Position numbers and translations under genes: made by a program. Positions 10,316-21,067 of a DNA stretch of 64,000 nt are shown piece by piece; position 1 is the first letter of the stretch; each line of letters opens with the position of its first letter. Under the pieces are notes generated by a model, which saw nothing but the letters and a program-made list of their open reading frames with translations, made no database searches and was not told the DNA's origin. Origin of the DNA: Guillardia theta CCMP2712 (lineage: Eukaryota; Cryptophyceae; Pyrenomonadales; Geminigeraceae); NCBI RefSeq assembly GCF_000315625.1, contig NW_005434659.1:495142-559141 (forward strand), in the 5' to 3' direction.

Positions 10316-12780
10316 TCAAGCGTTAGACTTCTCTTCACTTCGTGTGACCGACTCGATTGCTTTGAGTTCCTTGCTCATGTCTGACAGGCACGAGTATCGC
10401 TCCTTCGGGTCATGTTGGAGACAGCGGCAGATTACCTGCGTACAAACATCGAAACTATAATCAGCAGGAGCAGGAGCAGGAGCAGGCGCAAGATGAGCAG
10501 AAAGCACTGTTGCAAGTTCCATGAGGAGGAGCGCATGTACCTGGCATAGGCGAGCTGGAACATTTGGGTTCTCCTTGCTAGGAGTTGGGGGCTCTGCCCC
10601 GGCCGCCCCCCTCATCAGCTTCTCCCACATCCCTCGCTCATTGTTGAAGTCTCCCGCAGCCCCAGGTTTCCATGTCAGGTCCTTGTCGACGCTATAGGGA
10701 AGCTTCCCTTGTTGGAGCGTCAGAGTCAAACTCAGAGCCCCGCACTGTCAGCTCTTACCCGTGAGCACCTTGTACATGAGAACGCCTGGACGTGCCGTCA
10801 GCGACAGTCGATGGAGAAGCTGACGTCATCACCGAGGGAGTAGAAGTCCGTAGAGACAGACCGAGAGCTTGAATCGCACAGAAGCTGCTCGGGCGACATG
10901 TAAGCGTACGTGCCGGCCGGAAACGCTGAGTCTGCACTAGAGCGTGAGAATCACTGGATGGCTCTTCCTCCCTCCTCCACCTCATTTCCGTCACCCTCCT
11001 CCCCTACAGATCTCCTCTGCACTTGTCTTCTCCCCCCATCCCTCCCGCCCTCCCTCCCTCCCTCCCTCCCTCCCTCTGACGCCTCCGGCGATGGATTTAC
11101 AATCACCTTGCTCTGCGACAAGCTCGCCAAACATGTCATAAAACTCTTCCTGCAGCGACCATGAGCCACCACAGCACACATCGCCGAACACGTTCACCAG
11201 CGAGATCAGACGATCCCCGTTCACGTCATATTTCGCAATCATCCGAAGAATCTGTTCCTCCGACGGGCGCACGCCGACAGCCCGGAAGCACTGACCTCCT
11301 ACCTCACAAGACTCTCCAACAAGCGATGCAGCCTACCTGGGCCACGTCACCGCTGGAGATGACTCCGACCTTCCTACGATCCTGCAGCTTCAACGTCACC
11401 ATGGAAGCACGTTAAGATGAGCACGACCATGGATTCGAAGACACTCTTGATCTTTCTCATTGTGTCCTCTCCGTACGTCTCAAGGGTGCAAACCCCCTAC
11501 ACGATCAGTGGTCTGCCTCAACTGCTCCATCCACTCACCGACTCATCGTTGGTGTTGGTCCATTTACCAAAGAGACAGCCTGAGAAAATTTCAGTCTCAG
11601 CCGGCGGCAAGCATCACACTCCCACCCACCTTGTGCTCCTGTCGCGGACCCAAAGTCGATGAGGCGATAGACTGTCTTCCCGCCCTGTGCGCTCCGAATG
11701 ACATTCTGCATGACAACGCAAGTCATGACATGACGGGCAAGGGACAGCATGCGAGGAAACCTGAGGCTTCAAGTCACGGTAGATGAAACCTGCCGAGTGA
11801 ATCGAGTTCAAGGCCCGTATGAGGTCCTGGGCTACCTGAACTCGGGGTGTCAGAGCTGGTGCTGCTGGTCACCCACATACGCGAATGGCCTCGGTGCTCT
11901 CAAGAGCTCCTTCCTGCTCGATCAGCTCGTCCAGGCTGACGCCATCGACATACTGCATGACTACATAGCAGACTCCATTGCTCAGCCCATGATCGAAACA
12001 CTGAGGAAGCAAGAGTCACGATGACCAACGAAGCCAAGAGGGATACTCGCCCGAGGAACGTGCGGGCTGTCGATCAGGGACAAGATAAGACCTTCTCGCA
12101 TGAGAATCGGCTCCTCGCCCTTCCTCGACTTCATCAGCTTGACTGCCACAAATTCGTCTTCGTCTGAAATCCCAGGGAGTGCATTGACACGTCCATCAGC
12201 TTCCCGTAACACCCTCGCCTTGAGCACCATTCCAAACGATCCTTGTCCCAGCAAAGTTTGCATCTCCAGGGAAGAACGCAGTGCAAATGGCAGTGAACTC
12301 CAGAGCTCCCTCGATCGATCTAGAATTTCAAGTTCCTTCGGGGCAATAATCCTTTTCCCTCCCGTCGGCACATCCGAGTTCGGCTTGCCGAGATAGTTCT
12401 GAAGCTGCGCCATTCTCCTCTCCTCCTTCCGCTTCCTCGCCTCCTCCCTTTCTCGTCTGAGCTGGTTCTGCTTTTCTTCGATGCGGCGATTCAACTCATC
12501 GATCTCGTTGCTCACAGGCTCGCTCTTTGCCTTGAGGCGGAGGCTCCCGAAAGATACACTTCGACACTTGACCTTGCCATCAGCAAGCGGCTTTCTGCAA
12601 ACCCTGATCGAGTGATCTACAACGTTAAGTGGTGCGGTAAAAGCTGATTGTACGTGAGTTGATCTGGTGTTACCCAAAGTCACTGTCTCGCCCAGCCCGT
12701 CAGCACGATTGACAATCTGAAGAAACACAAACAGCACAGTGAAGACATAGCGTGAAGGCTCTTGTCGTAGAGCTTGCATG
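10316..12780 (-). CDS. protein kinase with an EF-hand pair inserted between DFG and SPE motifs
   Basis: A multi-exon kinase. The start at 12780 (MQALRQEPS) gives an N-terminal hydrophobic stretch; an in-frame ATG at 12839 is the alternative. A charged coiled coil (ELNRRIEEKQNQLRREREEA) precedes the kinase. Motifs in order are LGQGSFGMV, FVAVKLMK, CYVVMQYVDGVSLDELI, YRDLKPQNVI and LIDFGSATG. About 100 residues containing two EF-hands follow: FESM-DRRKVGVISSGD-VAQCF (degenerate) and KYDVNGDRLISLEEFYDMF (canonical, with Asp, Asn, Asp, Ile, Glu at 1, 3, 5, 8, 12). Then come AGTYAYMSPEQLL, FYSLGVLMYKVLTGKLPY and RCLQHDPKERYSC. The junctions around the insert are phase-consistent GT-AG introns, including 11150-11197 (48 bp, inside EF-hand 2) and 11382-11427 (46 bp). 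A probable GC-AG intron lies near 12005-12050. Ca2+ control of the activation segment is inferred. Confidence 0.7.
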
Positions 12781-13074
12781 AGACTGGAGGTCCTGTTTTT
12801 GCTTGCAATTACGACAAATAATCCTTTTTTTGGTATCATAATGATCCTCAAAATATCAGGCAAACTTTCCGCCTGCTTCAGATCATGAACCTGTCACGTT
12901 GTGTTAACCATTGGCAGATAATTCATAAGTTGCTTCCGTTCATCCCTCAAACCCCTCCTCCATGAAATACTTCCCTGCTCTTTTTCATCCCATCTCCCTC
13001 CTCTTTCATCCCTCTTCATCTACCCATATCCAACCCCTCCGTCTCCCTTTCCGCAACCCCCTCCTCCCTCCTCC

Positions 13075-13174
13075 NNNNNNNNNNNNNNNNNNNNNNNNNN
13101 NNNNNNNNNNNNNNNNNNNNNNNNNNNNNNNNNNNNNNNNNNNNNNNNNNNNNNNNNNNNNNNNNNNNNNNNNN
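13075..13174. other. assembly gap (100 N)
   Basis: A run of exactly 100 N flanked on the left by CTCC-rich low-complexity sequence. The fixed length points to a placeholder of unknown true size. No gene call crosses it. Confidence 0.95.
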
Positions 13175-13179
13175 TCCAT

Positions 13180-14160
13180 CCTGCGTCTTCTCTTCATCCG
13201 CACATGCGCCTCAAGGGACTCATAGAGGTACAACCCAACGTTACCACCCCACCCATGCCATAGCAGTATCATGACTATTATGAACACCCACCCCTGGGAG
13301 GTATTTGTTTTCCTGTAAACTGCGAACGAAGATCAAGAAATATTTTACAATAATTTCAAATTTCATAAAAAAGTTTGAACCTAAATTGCTATGGTACTCA
13401 AACTTGAAACTAAAATATTGACCTAAACCTGAACCATGAACCTAAACCCTCTAAACCAAATTGCTAGAGTGATGGTCTGGAGCTGCCTCGATGCTGAAGC
13501 GGATATTTCCGACACGCGGGAGTCTCCGGCGAGGGCGGGGGCTTCCGCTACCATCAAGTTTTAGTTAATAAAGTATCTATATATATATATATATATTATT
13601 TTATAAATAAAAGTAAATGTAGCAGAGAAAGCCGATCCGCGTGACCTGGATTTCCGGTCATGGATGCAGGCGGTCTGGGTTTGAGAGGTAGAGGGTATAC
13701 AATGAGGGGTAATAATCTCATATATTTTAGGGGGTACATTACAGTTGACTCGGATATATCCGGCTAGTCCTAGGGGTAGGGGTACTCGAGTAACTTGAAA
13801 TCTCGTGACAATGACATTCTCTGGTACGGGTACTTTAACGAACAAGAATGCGACAATCAGGGGTGGGTGGCAATTAGGCCAGGCGTTCGGATCCGGAAAT
13901 CACAAGGTCACCTGCCGTAAAATTACGCGTCAGTGTGATCGACCATGAGAGTCAGCACGCTTAGCATGACTTTGATGACAGATATCTTTTGAACAATTCC
14001 TTGTTCGTATCCCCTGCAGAGGGATATGCTTACCCCGAGATGAAAAGAAGTCTTTTGGATATATCATTACCACAGGATCGAGGCCGCCAATCGGCGCAAC
14101 AGAATTTATAGAAGAGGACGGCTACACGCGTTCCACACTAACAGCCTCCACACACAAAAC
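13180..14160. other. gene-free spacer
   Basis: AT-rich intergenic DNA containing CCTAAACCT-like words near 13380-13450, an alternating AT run near 13576-13597, and a short GGGGTAGGGGTACTC-type tract near 13690-13790. The last 60 bp contain a TATA-like AATTTATAGAAG about 55 bp before the ORF at 14161. Confidence 0.4.
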
Positions 14161-14457
14161 ATGCACGCGGGAATGGAAGAATTGATCAGCACGTCAGCGA
14201 ACAAGAGATCGTTCAACGAGGAGATTTCCAAGGAGAATGCAGACGCCAACATGGTTAACTACAACAAGTGGGCCAACTTGCTGAGGACCTCATCCGATTA
14301 CCGCTGTCCTGAGGACGAATGCCATAACTTCGATTTTAACGAAGAGAGGCTGCTCTGGGAAAGGGAATTCTGTCTCATCAACAACCAACAGCACTTGGAT
14401 TATTGTTTCGTTGAGGAAGCTTCTCCAGAAATCAACCAATTCCTCAAGCTCTGGTAG
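14161..14457 (+). CDS. small hypothetical protein (98 residues)
   Basis: A single-exon ORF starting MHAGMEELIS and ending FLKLW. It is acidic, has no signal peptide or membrane segment, and is hydrophilic with aromatic residues towards the C-terminus. A TATA-like element lies about 55 bp upstream and an AATAAA hexamer at 14501-14506, 44 bp after the stop, so a short stand-alone transcription unit is plausible. I do not recognise the family. The compact promoter-ORF-polyA arrangement is the main reason to believe it. Confidence 0.45.
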   Translation: MHAGMEELISTSANKRSFNEEISKENADANMVNYNKWANLLRTSSDYRCPEDECHNFDFNEERLLWEREFCLINNQQHLDYCFVEEASPEINQFLKLW

Positions 14458-14550
14458 ACACCTATCAGAGTTCTGTTCACTTGTAGAGTATTTTAGTGTA
14501 AATAAACAATCACATCAGTCAAGTCTCTGGCCTTCATTGCGTTTCCAAAC

Positions 14551-14802
14551 TTGATACTGGTGTATCTGGACAAGGTCTGCACACCCTTTGTCAGAAGGGA
14601 GCGCAAAGAATTCTCTCGTCCTGGCAAGACATTTTACAAATTTCTGGCAACAACTGCCGAGATTCATCCCACCATGACTTCACAGTGGCTCTGCAATCTA
14701 AAAGCAGCAGTGAGCGCTGATTGCAATAATCAGGCTCTCACTCGTGTTCTGTTCTATCGTGCAAAGTATCCGCACATTCAAGTTGGTCGACTTCAGGACT
14801 GA
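14551..14802 (+). CDS. possible small ORF, unknown
   Basis: An ORF of 83 residues (begins MILVYLDKVCTPF, ends VGRLQD) directly left of GC-rich island 4. Composition is protein-like, but no motif, splice partner or homologue is recognised. It could be the tail of a spliced gene whose first exon is not apparent, or chance. Confidence 0.2.
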   Translation: MILVYLDKVCTPFVRRERKEFSRPGKTFYKFLATTAEIHPTMTSQWLCNLKAAVSADCNNQALTRVLFYRAKYPHIQVGRLQD

Positions 14803-14809
14803 GTTGCAA

Positions 14810-15360
14810 CACTCGGCCTGGCAGCCTTGAACTTCGGAACTAAGGCGGCAAGTTCAGTCGTGAGTTCACTGAGGGCCATCAAGCCAAGTCACCGAGCCGG
14901 GTCACTGCGGTCCGACGACGGTGAGCCACCAGACTGATGCGGAGACCGGTCACCGGGTGACCCGCCGGGCTCCGAGTGCAGCCGCCGCCGGCAGGGCGGG
15001 CTCAGTGCAGTCCGACAGCCCAGTGAGTGCTTTCATGCGCGACGATCAGAGCGATCATGGCAGATCGCCGAGTCGTTCACAGACGGTCACCGTCACGGTA
15101 CGGTACATCGTGTCAGGCTACTCAGCGGCAGTCACTCAGGCTACTAGGCTCCGCCTTTACTCAAACTTGAACCCGACAGGCTAGAGTCTATCCGGCTACT
15201 AGGCTCAGCAGTGATCGGACTATCCGATGATCGGACTAGTGCCGCACTGACTGCGCCGCTGACGGCGGCGGCCGCAGTGCCGCGGCGGCGGCGGGCCCGA
15301 GGCCCGCCCGGCGGCGCCAGGCCCCGGCGGCGCCGGCGGCCGGCCCGGTCGGCCGGGTGA
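14810..15360. repeat. GC-rich island 4, non-coding
   Basis: The most GC-rich of the islands: GTCACCGAG, GATCAGAGCGATCATG and ACCGTCACGGTACGGTAC words, then a GGCGGCGGC/CCGGCC run up to 15355. No coding signal. A GGACA-type pentamer array follows at 15488. Confidence 0.5.
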
Positions 15361-15487
15361 AATCAACCGTTATAAATGGAAGAGTGACCGTTACATTGTG
15401 TTCACATATAAGAGGAGATCAATTATTGGAGGTCGTGGAGATGCTTTAGTGAGGGAGTGAAGGCAAGAGATCACCAGACATACCGAT

Positions 15488-15556
15488 CAGGACAGGACAG
15501 GACAGACCAGGACAGCACAGGACAGGACAGGACAGGACAGGACAGCACAGGACAGG
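15488..15556 (+). repeat. short (GGACA)n array, imperfect
   Basis: About 70 bp of CAGGACAGGACAG repeats with scattered variants (GACAGACCAG, GACAGCACAG). The same pentamer forms a longer, purer array at 22152-22301, so this motif expands repeatedly in this genome. Confidence 0.8.
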
Positions 15557-15797
15557 GCAAGAGGAGTTGTAGGGGGAAGGGAGCTGAAAAAGCGCCGAAC
15601 ATGTGAGGTTAGGACGTAGACTCATGTTCTGAATGCTTGTGAGTAACTGTCAATGATATGCAACGCATGCTGGGCATGAAAGAGAAGAGGTCCAAGCTCC
15701 ATGATGCGGAGGCTCAGGGTTTCTGTCAAGCTCCACATCAGTGGCGATTCGCACTCTCTTGGCAGTGACAAAGTCCTTTGGCAGGTCCAGTGCAGCA

Positions 15798-17385
15798 ATG
15801 AGGGCCCAGATTCTGTCGTCTCTGTGTCTAGTGGCGCTTTGCCAGCCTACCTTTGCTCTCACCCAGATCTCCGTGCAGGCCTCGCGCCCCAACACCAAGA
15901 GCGTGGGAGCATGGGGCTCGGACTCGGACAGCCATTCCTGGATGGCTTCCAATGAGGCCTGCTTTGCCGCACCGCGTGCCCTGCTCCTGCACTCTGCTCC
16001 TCGTCTCTGCTCGCGCAGATGGTGAGGAGGACGATCCTTGTCAGTCGTGCTGCTCTGACTTCTGCTCCCTACCAGCGCTACGAGCTTCAGGTCTCCTGCT
16101 TCCAGCAGACGCCCGTTGAACATGCAACAGCAAACCGACGCGAAGGAGGAGAATGCGGGAAATCGAGCTCTGTCGTTCGAGGAGACGCTCAAGGAGATCA
16201 AGGAGCCTTGCAAGAAGGCGTGGGAGGGGTCAGCGACAGACGTCTACGACACTTTCGAGAGGTCCTCAGCTTCTCTTTCTCCTCCCTTGTGCTCATGGGA
16301 CATGCCACAGGCTCAAGTCGCAGGGGGTCCTCAAGAAGTGGAACAGCATGCCTGTGAAGTCCCGCGCTGTCTCCCAGAACGAGCTCAAGAGGATGCTCAA
16401 GACTGAGCTCGACCTCGACACCGTCCTCGGCATCTCCGGGGGAGTGCAGACTGAAGATCTAAAGAAGGTGAGGAGGTGAGATGCAAGGGGCCCGAGCTGA
16501 CGTCCAGCTCCAGCTCACTGTCGGAGCCTTCGCCTCCAGTGCCATCATCGGTGTGCTGGGGACTGCGATTGGTGGGGAGACGGGAGGGTTTGTCTACTGG
16601 CTCACCTTCCTCGGAGCCTCCATCCCACTGGTTCTGGTCGGCGTCGGCTCAGTCGCTCCCTCCCTCATCGGCGGCGTCATTTCCGGCCTTCAGTGGCAAT
16701 TTGACAAGACCAACACGATGGAGCGGAGGATCAGGCACGAGGCTGCCCACATCCTCGCCGGCTACATGTGCGGCCTTCCCATCGAGGGATACGAGGTAGG
16801 CGGAGCATGCTGGTTGGCTAAGACGATCCCTGAGCCTCCTGCTCCTCAGGTCGAGCCCATGCCGATGTGCAAGTTCTACGACCGCAGGGAAGGAAACATC
16901 GACGATGTGGAGGCGTGGAAGAAGGCTCGTCCCTTCAACGAGGAGGAGGTGACGAGACACGTGGAGGAGCAGGCGCAGCTTACTCCTATGGCAGGTGGAC
17001 AAGTTGGCCGTGGTTTGCCTGTCTGGGGTGATGGGAGAACTGAGCCTCTACGAGAGGGCAGCTGGGGGACAGCAGGACCTTGAGCAGCTGCAGGAAGTCT
17101 ACTTCCGTGCGGAGTCGGAGAAGCTGAGGGTTCGTGACCTCCCGCTACCTGTGGCTGAGTCGTCTGACTTGAGTTTGTCTTGCAGAACAACCGCGTTAGG
17201 GAGGAGACGGCAAGTTCCCGCATGCCTCGTCTCGAGGGCCCTGACGTTTCTTGCAGACTCGCTGGGGAGCGATGAAGGCGAGAACGCTGCTGGAGGAGAA
17301 CAACGACAGCTTCATGCGGCTGTGCAAGCAGCTCGAGAAAGGAGCATCCATCGAAGAATGCATCGCTTCGATCGAGGCTGCGTGA
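15798..17385 (+). CDS. plastid-targeted HExxH membrane protein (M41-like, plant At2g21960-type)
   Basis: A multi-exon gene. It starts MRAQILSSLCLVALCQPTFA, a signal peptide, followed by a Ser/Arg-rich transit-like region; exon 1 ends at 16021 and resumes at 16091. Later exons encode ALSFEETLKEIKEPCKKAW, KSQGVLKKWNSMPVKSRAVS, and then two membrane segments (VGAFASSAIIGVLGTAIG and IPLVLVGVGSVAPSLIGGVI). Next comes RRIRHEAAHILAGYMCGLPI with an HEAAH zinc-site motif, then VDKLAVVCLSGVMGEL, and a C-terminal helix ending ECIASIEAA at the stop at 17385. The HExxH, the second conserved helix and the tail match FtsH-protease-domain-like proteins of plant plastids that lack the AAA module. The last intron uses a GC donor (GCAAGT near 17207). 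Proteolytic activity is not certain. Confidence 0.7.
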
Positions 17386-17572
17386 GCCGATCAGCTCCTC
17401 ATCCTCCTCAACCGGCAGCTCTGCAAGTTGATACACTAGCCATGACGATCCCAAGGCCTTTGAGGCTTTGCCGCCCGCCAACTATTTGAAGTTATTTTAA
17501 TGCAGCACGCGAGCAATCAACCAGGAGAAGCTAAACATACACTACAGACAATCTAGTTCGGACAGTGGCAGC

Positions 17573-18617
17573 TTAAGTCGAGCTGGGGAAGTTCAGACCA
17601 GCTGAGGACCAGTCCATTGACATGTGCGTGCTTCCTGCGCTCCTGTGGAATGTTTCCGCGTCTGGAGGTGACTCGACCTCTTGCTCCGCCGGGCTGCCCA
17701 TGTAGGAGGAGGCGACAGACTCCACACGTGACGAGGGAGGCAGCTGCATATGGTGCACATCGTTGGGATCATGGAGTCGGAGGTAGCACAAGAAGTACTC
17801 GGGCTTCTTGTCCCGCCATAGACATGTCATCTGCGCGTTCAAATCTATCTCCTCCCCACTCGCTCTGACGCAGCGCTTGTTCAAGTTCACAGGTCCTTCT
17901 GAGCCGTTCAGCAGGGAGCCGACGGCCTAAAGAAAACCAGTCAGACGCCATCACAAACTATCTAGCAGGACGAAAAAGCAATCAAGCAGCAGGGAATCCG
18001 TCAACGGAAACTCAACACACCTGCATGGTGTAGGGCAAGTCCGACGGTGCAGTGAGAGAAAACATTGTCTCCCCACGCCATTTGCCAGGCATAAAGTTCA
18101 TGATCTTCTCAAAGACTCCATTCACCCTCATGATCCTCCCGTCTGCTCGGGCGATCGCAATGCCAAAAGGAGCCGTGTCAAAGGCAGACAAATAGCGGAG
18201 GTGCGACAAGTTCACGCATGCACGACCAGCCTTCAACTTGCTAGCATCAACCATAATCGAGTTTTCTTCCTGAGTGCTATTCATGGATCTCTGCATGTTG
18301 TTTGGATCAGGAGAATTTCTGGGCTTTGTGGCATTGAGATCAACAGATTGAAGATAATCTAGCACTCCTTCCAACACAACATTGATGCCAGCACCGGGAG
18401 CATTATCTTCCATATTTGGCAGCATCTCTTGCAGTTCAGCGACATATTGCTTGGTGAGTTCTCTACGCTTTTGCTCAACTTTGTTATGTTTCACTTTCTT
18501 GTCTCCTGGTTCTTCATCCATCCGCGACGACGTCACGCTGTACGTATCATCGTCTTGCGCCATGTGTGAGTAAGGGCTATCTCTCATCTGCTGGCGGAGA
18601 AGTCCTGCAACAGACAT
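17573..18617 (-). CDS. bHLH-PAS transcription factor
   Basis: Two exons are clear. The first carries a basic region plus helix-loop-helix (KKVKHNKVEQKRRELTKQYV, then ELQEMLPN) with the His-Glu-Arg-type DNA-contact pattern. It continues into a PAS fold (FDTAPFGIAIARADGRIMRV). An intron near 17926-18020 joins in phase to the second exon, whose CLWRDKKPEYFLCYLRLHDP closes the PAS domain, followed by a Ser-rich tail ending NFPSST. The start at 18617 (MSVAGLLRQQ) is one choice; an acceptor-like TTGCAG right there means an upstream exon is possible. Single-bHLH/single-PAS proteins occur in algae, including the diatom diel-rhythm regulator RITMO1. A similar role here is only a hypothesis. The gene is convergent with the HExxH gene. 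Confidence 0.8.
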
Positions 18618-18979
18618 TGAAGAGATCAAAAGTTCGCAATTCAGCAAGATCTGTGCCCTTCCCTTCCTGTATTGCTGTCAAACTGAGAGGTCAATCTAAC
18701 TAGTTGAGTCGAAACTGTTTGCAATGTTTTGATCAAAAGCTCTTGATAATGAAATAGACCAGCTGTGAGAGAAAGACAAGAGGTGTCTGAGACCTGATAA
18801 TTGAAAAACCACAAGAGCGAAGCTTCTCCACTTCGGAGCTGTGGCAAGAAATGCCCTCCAGGACCAAAAGGTCGTGGGAGGTCTACCCGAGTTGCACTGC
18901 AACGAGGTGGGAGGCAACGGCTATCAGACAAGCTCTCGAAGATGAAGTGAGAGCAGGACGGTAGCTTCCTGCTGCTCAA

Positions 18980-20480
18980 CGGAGGTGACAGAGAGGGAGA
19001 GAGCCGTGAAGTCGACCCGAAGGGGAGGACGGTGCTAGGGAGAGAGGGGGGGCGAGGATGGGGAGTGTGGGAGCAGGCTGGGAGGGAGGGAAGTGACTAG
19101 GAGATAGGGGTGGGGGTAGGTACGAAAGGGGGTAGGGGTTATAAAATGGGTGGGTGGTTTTAACTCTCCAAGCCCTGAGCAGAAAGACTTGGGCTATGGC
19201 AAAATATCTATAGAGATTAATATAGAAAATGCGTGAGGTGGTAGAGGCTCTCGAGGAGATGGGGTCGGACTTGACTTTTAAGTGGGTAGAGGGTCAAGAG
19301 TAGTCGGTCCCGGTGAAGGGGTGGGTGGACATGAATCGGTCACCATGGGGTGGTATTTGAAGTCCGGGTCTACCTTAGGACTTCTGAAGGGGGGGTGGAT
19401 GTCTGCAGATTACTAGAGCAAGATACAAAAGGGTGGGGTACTTATAGGGAATAAAAGGGGTAATGTGTCTTACGGCCCTGCAGTCGGGTGGGGGTTATCT
19501 CCATCGCCCAAATGGAGTAGGAATGGTACGGATATGGGGGTCATCAAAATGAGGGCTGGAGATAATAGGGGGTAGGGGTGGCGAACACTTATGGGTGGGG
19601 GTTATCCTCGACATCCTAGTAATAATAACCCATACTACATTCGTAATGCAAGGGTAGGGTGGTTAAAAACCAACATGAATTCAGGGGTGGACTTGGCATG
19701 AGGGTAGGGGTAGTCTTACCTCTTTTCGTCAGTACAAAAAGATAGAGAGACAGTCGAGATGAGGGATAACTAGCTGGAGGGTAGGGGTACATGCAGACTA
19801 TTGCGACTTGTCTTTACAGAGTGGGGTGGGGTGGTGGGAGGGGGTGGTAGACAGAGCAAGGCTTTATTTGACTAAAAGAATTCTTCTCGGTCCTAGAAAT
19901 AGGTTTTAATTAGGACCATCATAGGACCTCTTGAGGTTAGAGGGACATAGCATATGTCATCCTATACATGGGTCTTAGAAAGGTGGGATATGTTGTATGG
20001 GGGGCTGGATAGGGGGTGAGGTCATAGAATCGTAATTGATCAACCGCCCGGGGTGGGTGGGTTTTCACTAGCGCAGGGGTACGATAAAATGTACTATCTG
20101 GGGGTAGGGTAGGAACAAAGAGGGGTAGTTGGGGAACACTCCAACCCCCTAAGGTCTCACTACCCCCAGAATACAAACTGGCAACCCCGTGCTTTTACTC
20201 CATCTGAAGGGGTCAGGGTGTCGAGATAAGTTGAACTGGGAGGGGGGTAGTAAAGTAGGGAGTTTTAAATTGATTCTGAACAAGGAGTGGTGGGTAGGTT
20301 TTGAGAGAGGATGAAGAGGGTAAAGAGATCGATTTAGGTGGGGTGGGGTAGTCAATTGTGGGGGTAGAAGGAACGGGAGTAGAGGGTTGCCTACTTTTAA
20401 AATATTCCAAAATTAAAATATTCCATAAAATATCCGAAAATTTTTATGCTGTGATGGGAGGGTGGGGTACTTCTTGGTTG
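18980..20480. repeat. long G-rich tract (GGGGTAGGGGTGG-type), gene-free
   Basis: About 1.5 kb whose plus strand is filled with degenerate GGGGTAGGGG, GGGTGGG and GGGGGTAG words spaced by 10-40 bases. It is not a regular tandem repeat and has no credible ORF. Many windows hold four or more G3 runs, so G-quadruplex formation is possible. It ends against GC-rich island 5. Confidence 0.6.
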
Positions 20481-20489
20481 AACATAGGG

Positions 20490-21066
20490 GTGATGTGACT
20501 TGAGCGGCGCGGCCAGGCCAACTTGCCCGGGCTGGCCCCGGGCCCGGCCACCCGGGCTGGCCCCGCCCCGTGGCCGGGCCCGGGGCCGCGACAGTGTGCT
20601 CGCCCGGCCGCCGGGGAAACTTGGCACAACCCGGTGACCGTCCGACCGTCACTCACCCGGATCCGGTGACTCCGACTGAGTACTGCACCCGCGGACTCGG
20701 ATATGATGTCTGCATTACTTTGGCATAGAGGCTACTGAGTACATTGCCACGGAAGCCTAACACTGGCACCCAGCGCCGGGCCCGCCGCCAAGCACTCACG
20801 CCGCTGCGGTACCCGTACCGTACCGTATCCTGTACCGCCGATCAGAGCCTGTACGACGGTGCCAGTCCGCCGATCCGGGCCATCCGCTGACAGTGCCGCC
20901 CCGCCCGGGCGTTCACTGGCAACTCAGTGCCGCGCGGTAACGAGTCCGATCTCATCACTGATGGCGTTGCCCGGCTCGAGTCGGCCTCGCCGAGCACTCC
21001 CACTGATTCCGATCCTAGTGACTGATCCGAGGTGAACCGTCGGAACTTCCGGCCCAGTCCCGGGCC
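20490..21066. repeat. GC-rich island 5, non-coding
   Basis: About 580 bp of CCCGGGC, CGGTGAC, GTCACTCACCCGG, GTACCGTACCG and GATCCG words. It runs directly into the stop codon region of the minus-strand gene that ends at 21068 and abuts the G-rich tract on its other side. Confidence 0.5.
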
Positions 21067-21067
21067 G

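Noticed and set aside
18980-20480. Telomeric repeats
   Set aside because: GGGGTAG words are irregular and interspersed; no run of a fixed telomere unit such as TTTAGGG is present.
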